From Trichomonas tenax (Eukaryota > Parabasalia > Trichomonadida > Trichomonadidae): a stretch of 18,141 nucleotides of DNA. Positions 7,019 to 15,972 of this stretch are shown here, one piece after another (the stretch's first letter is position 1; each line of letters begins with the position of its first letter). The position numbers were made by a program, and so were the translations under genes. The notes beneath the pieces are model-generated. The model saw only the letters and a program-made list of their open reading frames with translations, had not been told where the DNA came from and did not search any database. The DNA lies in the NCBI GenBank assembly GCA_023091735.1, contig JALKBU010001029.1:1-18141 (forward strand). The letters are read 5' to 3'.

Positions 7019-8722
7019 TCATGCTGTAATATAACCCTGGGAAATTGTTGTCATTAAGTCCTCTTCGCCAATAAAAACGTTTTCAAGTAATTCAAGCATC
7101 GACCAATATAATGGATGTTCCTGTGGTTTCCTCTTCAAGTGGTCGAGCAACTCTTTGTTGTGTGTAGCGATATCAGCCACTATATCACCAATATTAGGCT
7201 CAGCAACGTGATATGCTGGATCTTCGAACTGAATTGCAGCAACATATGTCTCCGCAATCTTCTTGAATAACTCTTTAGGAATATCATCTTCTGGATCGAC
7301 ATCATCATTATAGAAAACAAAGGCCTTCATTGTCTTCTGAGCAAGCTTTGAAGCACCTCTCTGTATAAGCTGTGGGCTAACAAATCTTAACATAAACATT
7401 GAAGAAATCGCAAAGAAAGGAATAAGTTTGTCTGGGAATTTCCTTCTTGTAGACCTGAAAACGGCAGCTAACAAGTACTTGATTTGTGGTGGAAGGGCTC
7501 TCATTCCTTCGCATATCATCTCAGCACATTCTTTCCTGTTTGGAGCTTTAGCAGCCTTGGAAACTGTATGCTCAATGAAGTCGAATCCATAGTTTTCCGC
7601 AATGAGTGAGAACAAAACTGAGCAAGCAGATGTTTCTCTGAAGATTGTGTTCTCAGTGACAGTGGCATTGATCTGGCTACCGAATAAGTATCTTACTAAT
7701 GTTGTGACATTGCCGCAGTAAAGAATGTACTGTAAAAGATTGCTGAAAGCTGCTTTTCCAACTTTCGTAACTGTAACTAAACCGAAACATCGAGTAAAGT
7801 CATATACATCGGAGTTGATGAGATTTCTCATCTGATCGAAGAATATCGTTGGAATATAGTCTTTGTACTGTATTATTGCTGGAAAGCAGCCTAAAAAGTT
7901 AACCAAAACATCATTTGTTTCGTTGAATGCATCCTTCCAAATAGTTACTGTGTTTGGTGATGTGAATTTGAATGATCCATAGTTCTCAAACTCAATTTGA
8001 TTGTCACCGACTGAAATTTCAACGACAACATTATCTAAACTGAATTGCTTCTCAATTGCTTTTGTTTCCATGTTCAATATCTGAACAGAGAGATCTCTAT
8101 TTAAGATCAACCAATATTTCTGATTTTTAGAATCACAGATTGGAATGAGACAAAGAATAGTCAAGAACGGACGTGCAATCATTTCTTCTTTGTATGACCT
8201 TGGTATCAAAGCGCTTGTTGTTCGGCTTAATACTTCCATTTTATCATTATAATTTGGTAAATTGTCGATAATGACGTGTGTCAGTGTGACAATACTGGAA
8301 AAGAGTTCTTTTCCTGGTGAAGGAAGTTCCGCTAAGAAATCCTTTAAATTTAAATGCGCTGGAGAAAAAATTGTGTGAAGCTTTTGCGATGGCAATACTT
8401 TAGAGTAGTTCTGGACAAGAGTGAGAAGGTCGAGAGATAACTGGCTTTCAGATTGATAAGCATCTGAAAATGCTGACATTAGCAATGCTGGATTATCGCA
8501 TTTTTTGACTTGTTCAAACAGATCTGTAAACTTTGTGTGAATTGATCCATTCAGTATTTCGTTCCAGTAATGATTAATTTTTGGCGAAAATTCGATATTC
8601 TTGCTGGATTTGATGAATTTAAAGCGAAAGTTGACCTGTTCTATCTTTGGTTTGACGTATGGAATATCTTCTCCCTTCATCGGAGGAATTTGGAAAGGAA
8701 GTTCTCTCCGAATCACGGACAT
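7019..8722 (-). CDS. Ras GTPase-activating protein with PH-like domain
   Basis: The product has 567 residues. A RasGAP catalytic domain spans about 325-500. TIFRETSACSVLFS at 359-372 carries the likely arginine finger, R362, and SSMFMLRFVSP at 440-450 matches the FLR signature that stabilises the finger loop. RasGAP domains speed GTP hydrolysis by Ras-family GTPases and so switch signalling off, normally at membranes. Residues 185-270 (FLTILCLIPICDS, YWLILNRD, then a tryptophan in VTIWKDAF near the end) look like a PH-fold region. The N-terminal 180 residues are helical-looking and not recognised. The ATG at 8722 is preceded by TCATT, matching the trichomonad initiator, four bases upstream. 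Both key arginines are present, so activity is likely; the target GTPase is unknown. Confidence 0.85.
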   Translation of the reverse strand: MSVIRRELPFQIPPMKGEDIPYVKPKIEQVNFRFKFIKSSKNIEFSPKINHYWNEILNGSIHTKFTDLFEQVKKCDNPALLMSAFSDAYQSESQLSLDLLTLVQNYSKVLPSQKLHTIFSPAHLNLKDFLAELPSPGKELFSSIVTLTHVIIDNLPNYNDKMEVLSRTTSALIPRSYKEEMIARPFLTILCLIPICDSKNQKYWLILNRDLSVQILNMETKAIEKQFSLDNVVVEISVGDNQIEFENYGSFKFTSPNTVTIWKDAFNETNDVLVNFLGCFPAIIQYKDYIPTIFFDQMRNLINSDVYDFTRCFGLVTVTKVGKAAFSNLLQYILYCGNVTTLVRYLFGSQINATVTENTIFRETSACSVLFSLIAENYGFDFIEHTVSKAAKAPNRKECAEMICEGMRALPPQIKYLLAAVFRSTRRKFPDKLIPFFAISSMFMLRFVSPQLIQRGASKLAQKTMKAFVFYNDDVDPEDDIPKELFKKIAETYVAAIQFEDPAYHVAEPNIGDIVADIATHNKELLDHLKRKPQEHPLYWSMLELLENVFIGEEDLMTTISQGYITA

Positions 8723-8723
8723 G

Positions 8724-8728
8724 AATGA
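8724..8728 (-). promoter_or_regulatory. Initiator (Inr) of the RasGAP gene
   Basis: Read on the minus strand the bases are TCATT, agreeing with the TCA(+1)Y(T/A) initiator known from Trichomonas promoters. Transcription from its A would give a four-base leader before the ATG, short but in keeping with the very short leaders of these protists. A five-base match is weak evidence alone; position makes it credible. Confidence 0.5.
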
Positions 8729-9003
8729 AAACTAATTTTTGTTCACTAATTTCTTTGATTTCTGGGATATAGACTCTACACATACACATTTTCGGTAAAT
8801 TTTCGATTAAAAATCACAAATTATTATATTTCTCGAATTCTCAAAAATCATCACCCATATGATTAAACTTAAAATTTCGTATAGATGTCAGTCAAACATT
8901 ATAAGAATAGGATGACAAAGTCTAAAAATCAAAATAAAAAGTCGTCCCCTTAAATAAGATATTTCTGCCACGTAAAGCAATTTTGCGAGCTAAAAATAAA
9001 TGA
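8729..9003. other. AT-rich upstream region of the RasGAP gene
   Basis: No gene or clear repeat is seen beyond the initiator. This segment separates the minus-strand RasGAP gene from the inverted-repeat region. Confidence 0.4.
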
Positions 9004-9059
9004 GCTTCAGGAGATCAGTAGGTTACTATACGAAATTGCTATATACTGCTGATGTGAAG
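9004..9059. other. Small imperfect hairpin
   Basis: CTTCA, then GATCAGTAG, on the 5' side pair with CTGCTGAT and GTGAAG on the 3' side, with a 2-3 base bulge and one G-U pair. The loop is AT-rich. It lies 80 bases before the longer inverted repeat. Confidence 0.45.
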
Positions 9060-9139
9060 TGCAATGTGGGAGTTAGAACGTAAAGTCGACCGAAAGACAT
9101 ATGATCTTTTTTATTTTTTTTTTTTGCCAAATTTGCAAA

Positions 9140-9443
9140 CGGATTTTATAAGACTCCAAGTCATGAGAACAAACGTTATGAAACCGCAAACATTCTGATA
9201 CTAGAGTGCAAATAACAACAAAATACTAATGATTCCTTTCCTGAAAACAATAAAATTCGAATATCACCCGATAATTCGGATGTTACAAAACAATATTTTT
9301 ATATCTAACTTCTGCATTGTCAGTTTTTGTATTGAAATGGAAAAGCTCCAAGATGTTGAGCTATTTTTTGTTTTGTTTAGAGATCAGCTCTGTTTGCTGT
9401 TTCATATCGTTTGTTCTCATGACTTGGAGCCTTATAAAATCCG
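9140..9443. repeat. 53-bp near-perfect inverted repeat around a 198-base centre
   Basis: Bases 9140-9192 match the reverse complement of 9391-9443 at 50 of 53 positions (shared core CTCCAAGTCATGAGAACAAACG). Weaker pairing continues inward through CTGAT and A-rich blocks to about 9225/9355. No coding function is apparent; open frames in the centre look fortuitous. It may be a non-autonomous element with inverted ends, or a locus producing long double-stranded RNA. High arm identity means recent origin or selection on the fold. No flanking target duplication is obvious. Confidence 0.85.
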
Positions 9444-9699
9444 ACATATACATTATGATTCACTTAATCAAGTATATGAATAGTATCGCTTCAATACTAA
9501 TTCTATTCTTTTATAATGACGAATTGCCTCTTGAATTTTTTAAAGAACTGAAAGATAACTTTTGGATCCTAATAGGAATCAACAATATGACAGCAGAAGC
9601 ATTATTTAAATACTAACCCGATGTTACAAGTTTCCTCTATTCAATCCTTATGTAGCCATCTATTTGCACTTTATTTATAAAATATTGGAATTGGGAAGA

Positions 9700-10050
9700 G
9701 CTCGGACTTGAGATATGTTTTCATTTTTGATAAAAAAACTCTCTCGTGTAATCCCATCAGGAAAACTATTGAAAATATTAAGGAGCTTCGTTTGCTCTTA
9801 CACGATGGTTCTGGAATATCGATTTCATCACTAATTTCGTTGCTTTGTCAAACACCGCGACATGATGTTAAAAAATAGAGCCTTCCAGTTATTAAGGCAT
9901 CAAATTCAGGTCTTTTGTTGCTAACTGTTTTATGAAATTCAGAGAGATCTCGAAAAAAAAACTGTGATAATTGAAATGTAACATGTCTTTGGAATGTTTC
10001 AACCATAAGCTTGGAGGATCGCAGCCGCAAAATGATATTCGTTAGCTTCA
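9700..10050 (+). pseudogene. Possible decayed coding sequence
   Basis: In one plus-strand frame the sequence reads GKSSDLRYVFIFDKKTLSCN and continues with a leucine-rich stretch ending at a stop near 9880, then resumes with further stops. Amino-acid use looks more protein-like than the surroundings, but no family is recognised and no start is evident. It may equally be chance; it is listed because it lies in a 1.8-kb gap otherwise lacking genes. Confidence 0.2.
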
Positions 10051-10315
10051 TATGGTATGCGAAGGTTCATAATTTGTTGATCAAAAGTGGGTCCCATTTG
10101 TTCATCGTGGAAACTCGGCCTCTTTATCTATTATAATATAAAGATTGAACAAATCACATTTAATATTTTTAGTATTGTGTTGGAGACTTTTCGTCTCAAA
10201 TCTCCATTCAAAATCTGTCGTCAATTTTTTTGACAAATACGTTAAGTTTTAGCAATTGACAAATTTCAAAATTATAGACAAATATGATAAATCGTAGATA
10301 AAATCAAAAGATTTT

Positions 10316-10425
10316 AACTGATTCAGTTACATATTCTCATTGAAATAACAATGCTAATGATTATCAAATACATTATTTAATCAATTTTCGAAATGAGTTT
10401 AGCATTTCAATGTACTTAATCAGTT
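10316..10425. other. Imperfect hairpin upstream of the Moco sulfurase 3' end
   Basis: AACTGATTCAGTTACA pairs with TGTACTTAATCAGTT with one mismatch and one bulge. After an 8-base bulge, TTGAAAT pairs with ATTTCAA, and after another bulge GCTAA pairs with TTAGC. About 27 pairs in total with the bulges on the 5' arm. The rest of 10051-10940 is AT-rich and shows no gene. Confidence 0.6.
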
Positions 10426-10940
10426 TTGCTTAGCAAACATTGCCACTCTTTTTACGATCTGCCATACATTATACTATTTCATTTTCGAGGCAAACCTAAT
10501 AATTTTTTCTCCTAGTTATCAACTTATAAAATATAATGTATATATAAAATTATTGATTTATTACTTTCTGCTAGCTAACTTGCATCTAATTCCAATTTTT
10601 AGTAATTTCGCATTTTTTTTCGGTGGGTATGTATTTTCAATTAAAATTAAAAAGAGTGAGAAGGCCTTTGTATCTAATATTATATTATGTAGTGGGTTGA
10701 AGAAATTCCCACTTAAAATTCGGCAATTTGGCAGTGCATTGGCGCCCCAGCACATATAATGTTTTTTGCAGAATGCCGTAATAGCAAATCTGACATGTAA
10801 ATATTGGCAGAAAAATTGAATGGCATAAAAAAGTGAACATTTTTCATCTCAAAAAATTAATAATAGGATCCTTGATCAAGCTCTCATAAACGCATATTTA
10901 AATACTATGTTATTAATATGATTCTAAAACTAAAATATCC

Positions 10941-12983
10941 TTATATATTTGTGATCTGATCGCCAACCTTGACGTCCTTGATCATTCCATTTGTATTTGT
11001 GCTGAAAAGAACACCAAAAGTGAAGGCACCATTTCTACTTCTTTCGTTCAAAATCTTTCTGAACAATGTTCTATCAACAATACCTGTCTCAACATCAACG
11101 GAAGATGTCATGCAGATGATTCTCCAGCGCCAGACTGTGATTGGGATATCAGCAATCTGAAGCTTTCCTTTGACTTCACCTTCTTCTGAGAAAGCAGGAG
11201 CACCATTGAGAAGAAGATTGATTCTAAGGCGCTGGATATCGAATGATGGATCCAAGTGTGTCATGCTCTCTTCTGTAACTGCAGAGAATGCCATCTTGCC
11301 AATCTTTGTAGGATCGCACTTAACCAAGAAAGCGCAGCGATTGAGGTGGCGCGACAAAAATTCATTGACCTTTCCTTTGTAGATTTGACCGTACTGTAAG
11401 ATCTTTTCTGGTAAGTTCTTCTCTTCCTCGAATCCTTCAATCGGGACTCTGATCTCCTCATCATTGATCCTAATGACTAACTTATCATCTTCAACGGTTG
11501 GATGAATTGTAGCGATCGGTGTGCAGTTTGTTGTTCTAAGCTGAGCACCGCTTGAATCAACGATCTTCCACATTCTGTCATGCATGAGTCCGAACGGTGT
11601 GAGTTTCCACTCCTTGACTTCGAAGCCTGGTGATGACTGAATTGGGAAGATAAATAATCTCTTGACTGTCAATGGGACAATAACATCGCCAACTGGTGGG
11701 CATGGGCCGCCGTTGAGGAAGTGGTGCTTCATCAATGCAACGAGGCGATCAACGTCTTCACATGTTGTTGTTGAACCGAATGAGATTCTGATTGTACCAA
11801 CTGGACGGCCTTGAATTTCGCAAAGAGAAGACAAGCACTTTCCGCCTTTTTCGTTTTCTTCAGCAATCTTTTCGATGTCTGTTTCCTTCCATCCGAGTGC
11901 TGGGAATCCACTGCCCGGATTGCAGTGTCCACCGAAGCGGGCAACAACATTGAAAATGCTGAAGAGATACTGAATATCTTGGTATGAAATCAAGTATCCT
12001 TGATTATCATAAAGATTGAACGAGAAAACCGGTCCAAAGTTCTCTTCACGCTGTGGAATGAAGTGAACGAGTGGAAGGCCTGTGTTGTGCTTGAGTTCTG
12101 TGAGCTCCTTATAGAACTTCTCAGAGATTTTGGCCAATCTTTCTTTGATTTCATCCTCAGTACCAAGTTTGCGGCGAATTTCGAGTCCTTTGAGTGCAAA
12201 GCTGAGATCAATGAATGACTGTGTGCCTGCTTCGATCTGCTGATGAAGCGTTGGCAATAATTTGTAAACTCCTGTTCTTGCGCATGAGAAAAGGACGTTT
12301 CCACCAGCAGGTGTCGATTCTCCGAACATAGGGATGCGATCACGACGGACTAAAAGAGCGCCACCGTGTGCACCTGATAATTTCAGTAATGAAAGGCAAA
12401 CGAAGTCGGGTTTGTGGACAGAAAGATCCGGAGCTGTGGCAGCAGCTCCATCGAGAAAGACAAAACCGCCTTTCTTTTGATGTTCCGTAATCCATTCAAG
12501 TGGATATTTTTTACCTGAGAAATTGGACTGCATTGGGAACGCAAACACGTGAAATTCGCCTTCAACCTTCTCAGGGAGACCGGAAACACAGGTGACAGAA
12601 GCTCCTTTCTTTGTGGCCACTGATCTAACACCAAGAACACTGTTGTGGTCGTCGATTAAGTACGAGAAATGGGACTTTTCGTTCCAGTTCATGAGTTCTG
12701 CCCACTTCTGGATGGCCTGTGTTGCGTTCTGCGTGAAGCAAACTTCGTATTCTTGGAGAGATGTCTTGCAAAGGTTCGTCAAAACGTATCTAAGGTCCTC
12801 CATGTCGAGTGTACTCCTGTTTACTTGTGCCTGAGAGTGTGGATTACTAACACCTTTCATCTGCAAATCGAGTAATTTCTTCGACTGGCTCGTGCAAGGA
12901 GGCATGGAGCCCGCGTAGTCGAAGAACATCACTTCTGAGAACTGAGGGAACTCCGATTTCCTGATTTCCTCGATCGAACACAT
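10941..12983 (-). CDS. Molybdenum cofactor sulfurase (cysteine desulfurase + MOSC)
   Basis: The 680-residue product has the two-part build of eukaryotic Moco sulfurases (MOCOS/ABA3), which move sulfur from L-cysteine onto the molybdenum of xanthine dehydrogenase and aldehyde oxidase. Residues 1-425 form a class V aminotransferase-like desulfurase: FFDYAGSMPP near the start, NPHS at 47-50, FVFLDGA with D178, and SLLKLSGAHGG with the likely PLP lysine K201. ARFGGHCNPG holds the likely persulfide cysteine C354. Residues 434-505 are a MOSC N-terminal barrel (FIFPIQSSPG, GLMHDRMWKIVD), followed by MOSC with QRLRINLLLNG (584-594), FSEEGE and RIIC with C624, aligning with the conserved MOSC cysteine. 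It is shorter than animal enzymes (about 890). All key residues seem intact and there are no frameshifts, so the gene is probably functional. Confidence 0.88.
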   Translation of the reverse strand: MCSIEEIRKSEFPQFSEVMFFDYAGSMPPCTSQSKKLLDLQMKGVSNPHSQAQVNRSTLDMEDLRYVLTNLCKTSLQEYEVCFTQNATQAIQKWAELMNWNEKSHFSYLIDDHNSVLGVRSVATKKGASVTCVSGLPEKVEGEFHVFAFPMQSNFSGKKYPLEWITEHQKKGGFVFLDGAAATAPDLSVHKPDFVCLSLLKLSGAHGGALLVRRDRIPMFGESTPAGGNVLFSCARTGVYKLLPTLHQQIEAGTQSFIDLSFALKGLEIRRKLGTEDEIKERLAKISEKFYKELTELKHNTGLPLVHFIPQREENFGPVFSFNLYDNQGYLISYQDIQYLFSIFNVVARFGGHCNPGSGFPALGWKETDIEKIAEENEKGGKCLSSLCEIQGRPVGTIRISFGSTTTCEDVDRLVALMKHHFLNGGPCPPVGDVIVPLTVKRLFIFPIQSSPGFEVKEWKLTPFGLMHDRMWKIVDSSGAQLRTTNCTPIATIHPTVEDDKLVIRINDEEIRVPIEGFEEEKNLPEKILQYGQIYKGKVNEFLSRHLNRCAFLVKCDPTKIGKMAFSAVTEESMTHLDPSFDIQRLRINLLLNGAPAFSEEGEVKGKLQIADIPITVWRWRIICMTSSVDVETGIVDRTLFRKILNERSRNGAFTFGVLFSTNTNGMIKDVKVGDQITNI

Positions 12984-13736
12984 TTGAAATCAAATGTTCC
13001 TCACAATCGCTAAAAAACCGAATTTTTCCCTACAAAATATGAAATTTTTCATCGTTTTCCGACACTCCTCGATGTGCTGCAGCTGCTGTAAATGCCAATT
13101 TTCCCAAATTTTGATTCAATTTTTATATGACGACCCCTAATTAATTTATTTGTGATGGTGGAATAACCCTGAATTCAAGGCATATATCCGAGCAAATTAT
13201 ATTCCATTGTTTCATCGAAATCCTATTAAAGCCACTAAATTATTTCTCTTTTCCTTTAACTGATTCGAACTTGAAGCTTTGCATTTGATAGAATTAGGCA
13301 ATTTTAAATAGATAATGCAAATATCTCAATATATGGATGCTATATTTACTTATTTATAGCATATATTTATAGAAACAATATCCGACTATTATGTATATTA
13401 ATATCAAACTTCATATCATTTTCTTATATTCATTTTGTTGATGTTGCAAATTGTCAAAAAATGATTTCGACTGAATTGTCTGCTTCATCGCTGTCATGAA
13501 CCATTTAAACAATGTAAACGAGAACTTAATCAAAAGGTCCATCTCATGCAAGTTAATTGAAGAGCATATAATTGTTCCATGAAATGAATTTTAAGTTTTT
13601 TTCTTTTATTTTTGATGCATCAAATTTTATTGAGAGACTTCAATTCTTGATACGAAGATTAATAAAGAAGGAAATATAGATTGCTTTTGATACAATACAA
13701 CATTGAAACTAAAACTTTTAATTAACAGATAAGGCA
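12984..13736. other. Intergenic DNA upstream of the Moco sulfurase gene
   Basis: No gene is supported. The ATG of the sulfurase gene is preceded by TTTCAAATG, an imperfect match to the trichomonad initiator. Small foldbacks exist, such as ATGCTATA/TATAGCAT around 13335-13362 and AATTGAAG/CTTCAATT at about 13555 and 13639. The last of these lies close to the end of the next minus-strand gene. Confidence 0.4.
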
Positions 13737-14669
13737 TTATATTACAATCTTTGTCTTCGCATTAAATACATTTCTATATGCTTTGCGAGCAGATCTATTG
13801 GATTGAACTTGTTCCTGCACTTGCTTGTTTGTATAAATAAACTCTTCTGGCTGCACCTGTGGATATTTGCTATATGGACACTGATTTAATGGAGGAACGC
13901 AGATCGTTGTAGGTTTGAAATTCTTTGTGGAATCTGGAGAAAATGTATCTTTGTAAACAGAATACATCATTTCATCGATTCTTGCAGATTTAGGCTCTCT
14001 GATTCTTGGAGAATCTGGATTTGTCTTTACATATGTATTCTGATGCAAATGATCTTCTTTCAAGATTCTCTTGAATAAATATGCTTGGCCGCGTGGACTG
14101 CTTTGGAAATCTGGTGATGTATCAACGTGCGGATAGTGATTTGCGTTTGTATCGCACCAATTTTGTATTTGGCGAATAAATGCACTATTAATTTCAGCCA
14201 TAGGTAATATCTTTTCTAAAGCCATTGGAGAGAATAACTTTCTGCATTGGAACTCGATGAAGCTGCCAGAAGGCTTTTGAATGTCGCAATATTTAGTTGT
14301 TGTTCCGAAAATTCCTTGATCAAGGATTTGCGATCTTCTAGTGACGTCAAGTCGCTTTTTTCTTGGCTGCATTTGTGGAAAGCACTGATTCACGTTAATA
14401 GCTGATGTAGCTGTCGTTAAAATAAAATCAGGATTTGGTTCGAGCGTTCGTGTTACAATTTGAGGTATGTTTTTAACTGTATTTCCTCCATTTAGAAGAT
14501 TTATCAATTTTCTGCGCTTCTTTTCGTCATGAATTAAGGCCCAAGCTTTTATTGGCTTCACATAATTGGGCCAGAACGAAACATCAATGAGACTTTCGAT
14601 CTCCTGTGACAGTGGATGTTCTTTCTCCTGAAGAAGTATCGTTCTGAGATCGGCACGCACTGCACACAT
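13737..14669 (-). CDS. Hypothetical protein, 310 residues
   Basis: The family is not recognised. The product is soluble-looking, with no signal peptide or membrane segment. It is rich in Asn, Pro, Gln, Lys and Thr and begins MCAVRADLRTILLQEKEHPL. The N-terminal third is helical and basic (HDEKKRRKLINLLNGG). The middle has MQPRKKRLDVTRRSQ, and the C-terminal half has many Pro/Tyr motifs (NPDSPRIREPKSARIDEMMY, CPYSKYPQVQPEE) ending in a basic, Gln-rich tail. Such short Pro/Tyr motifs occur in proteins that line flagellar microtubules, but that is only an impression. The ATG at 14669 is preceded by TTTTC, giving TTTTCATG as at the NTF2-like gene, which suggests an initiator touching the start codon. 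Codon use and length support a real gene. Confidence 0.7.
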   Translation of the reverse strand: MCAVRADLRTILLQEKEHPLSQEIESLIDVSFWPNYVKPIKAWALIHDEKKRRKLINLLNGGNTVKNIPQIVTRTLEPNPDFILTTATSAINVNQCFPQMQPRKKRLDVTRRSQILDQGIFGTTTKYCDIQKPSGSFIEFQCRKLFSPMALEKILPMAEINSAFIRQIQNWCDTNANHYPHVDTSPDFQSSPRGQAYLFKRILKEDHLHQNTYVKTNPDSPRIREPKSARIDEMMYSVYKDTFSPDSTKNFKPTTICVPPLNQCPYSKYPQVQPEEFIYTNKQVQEQVQSNRSARKAYRNVFNAKTKIVI

Positions 14670-14790
14670 GAAAATTCTTAAATCTCGTTACAAAGAATGT
14701 AAAGATTATCATTTAACCTTAATCCAATAATCATAGATTATAATAACCTTATTTATATATCCTTATTCAATGATTATATAATTCATCCAA

Positions 14791-14861
14791 GACTATCTAA
14801 CTTAGTAATAAGAAGAGTGTGCCGCCTAAATATCATGAAATGTATGTTTTCTCAGATAGTC
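14791..14861. other. Foldback in upstream intergenic region
   Basis: GACTATCT (14791-14798) pairs perfectly with AGATAGTC (14854-14861) around a 55-base loop. It is short and weak alone, but is the first of four foldbacks spaced about 100 bases apart. Confidence 0.35.
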
Positions 14862-14888
14862 GTAGTATCAATTCATGAAAGAATCATG

Positions 14889-14976
14889 ATGCATTGAAAG
14901 CTCGATATATACTGCACAATTCTTTTCTGTTTCAATCGAACACTAGATAATGACTCAAAGAATCAGTTCAATGCAT
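14889..14976. other. Foldback with direct AAAGCTC motif
   Basis: ATGCATTGAA (14889-14898) pairs perfectly with TTCAATGCAT (14967-14976). The 5' arm is followed by AGCTC and the 3' arm by AGAAAGCTC, so a short direct repeat overlaps the inverted one. Confidence 0.45.
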
Positions 14977-15062
14977 AGAAAGCTCATTGCCAAAATAACT
15001 TTGAAATGGTATCAGAGTTCAGTGCAATGCACATAAATAGATATTTGAACTTGTTTTTTAAA

Positions 15063-15155
15063 AATACTAAAAACTCGCGGGCTGCTTAACTATGTTGGTT
15101 TATCTCATATTGGAGCAACTACACGTAGCTAAGCAATACTAGAACTTTTAGTATT
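15063..15155. other. Imperfect hairpin, precursor-like
   Basis: AATACTAAAA (15063-15072) pairs with TTTTAGTATT (15146-15155). After an unpaired internal region, TGCTTAACTA pairs with TAGCTAAGCA with one mismatch, followed by one G-U pair. Total span about 93 bases with a loop of about 20. Confidence 0.6.
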
Positions 15156-15170
15156 AACTCTGTAACTTTT

Positions 15171-15239
15171 GTATTGAGCAGAATTCTATGCACTATACAA
15201 TCAGATCAGACATATGCATGATAGCTATGGTACAATGCA
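15171..15239. other. Weak foldback
   Basis: GTATTG near 15171 can pair with CAATGC near 15234, with partial pairing of CTATGCA and TGCATGA inside. It continues the spacing of the previous three foldbacks but is weak alone. Confidence 0.3.
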
Positions 15240-15344
15240 ACAATTTTGCCATTTTAACTTAGATAATATAATTAACTTATAGAACCTTCTCTTTATATAC
15301 TATTCATTTTATTTCTTTTGATTTTATACATAAAAACACTAATG

Positions 15345-15411
15345 AAAAAGAAATTAATTATTACTGCCACATACAAGCATGGCAGCAGTATCAAATGCAC
15401 TTGTTTATTTT
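15345..15411 (+). promoter_or_regulatory. Upstream element shared with 6040-6108 (copy 2)
   Basis: This copy ends about 11 bases before the ATG at 15422. Conserved blocks relative to copy 1 are AAAGAAATTA, CCACATACAAG, GCAGCAGTATCAAATGC and TGTTTATTT. Because the same bases are non-coding before the NTF2-like gene, the ATG inside the element (15395) is less likely to be the translation start here than 15422. Confidence 0.5.
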
Positions 15412-15421
15412 TTGTTCGATT

Positions 15422-15937
15422 ATGACAAAGATTATTAGAACTGCCAGATTGATTGTTGATGGAAGCAGTGAAGTCGTGAGGCCACTTCGAAAGAATGTTA
15501 GCTTCGCAGTTGTCAGCGTCATAATTCGCTATAACTGGGACATTGTCGCATTTCTTGACAGTCGATCAGAACCGGAATGGACTGAGCCATGCATTATCTT
15601 CAGCATTTGCGAAGGGAACTTCAACGCTGCGTACAACATCTTGAAGAAGCGCTTAGATTCAGGAGCCGAAGTTCTTAAGCGTAGTGCTCCATATGAAGAT
15701 TTGTTCTTTGGTGTTGGTTCATGGGTTTCTAAGCGCGCTAAGTTTGCAGTTTACTGCGCTCAGCGTCGTGACATTGTTGTTCATCAGCACGTTTGGATCG
15801 ATTTTCTCGAAATGTCTGCCATGGAAGTTTCTAGCGAAGAGTCTCTTCTTCTTCGTTCGTTCATCGTCCAATGCCAAGGTAACCAAACGCAGCGTATTTC
15901 ATTCTCACAGATTGTTCCCAGTCCTGGTTATGTCTAG
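15422..15937 (+). CDS. Hypothetical protein, 171 residues
   Basis: The family is not recognised. The product from ATG 15422 begins MTKIIRTARLIVDGSSEVV; an in-frame ATG at 15395 would add nine hydrophobic residues but lies in the upstream element shared with the NTF2-like gene. The sequence alternates strands and helices (VSFAVVSVIIRYNWDIVAFL; AAYNILKKRLDSGAEVL; AKFAVYCAQRRDIVVHQHVW), suggesting a compact alpha/beta protein with no membrane segment. Higher GC and regular codon use relative to the flanks support a real gene. It ends TAG at 15935-15937, only about 35 bases before the first ATG of a retrotransposon ORF, so its natural 3' region may have been displaced by that insertion. Confidence 0.65.
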   Translation: MTKIIRTARLIVDGSSEVVRPLRKNVSFAVVSVIIRYNWDIVAFLDSRSEPEWTEPCIIFSICEGNFNAAYNILKKRLDSGAEVLKRSAPYEDLFFGVGSWVSKRAKFAVYCAQRRDIVVHQHVWIDFLEMSAMEVSSEESLLLRSFIVQCQGNQTQRISFSQIVPSPGYV

Positions 15938-15972
15938 TTTTTGAAACTCTTCAGGAGACTTTCGAACGAATC

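Noticed and set aside
9229..9616. Overlapping plus-strand frames within and after the inverted repeat.
   Set aside because: They run through the inverted-repeat arm, overlap each other in different frames and show no family resemblance.
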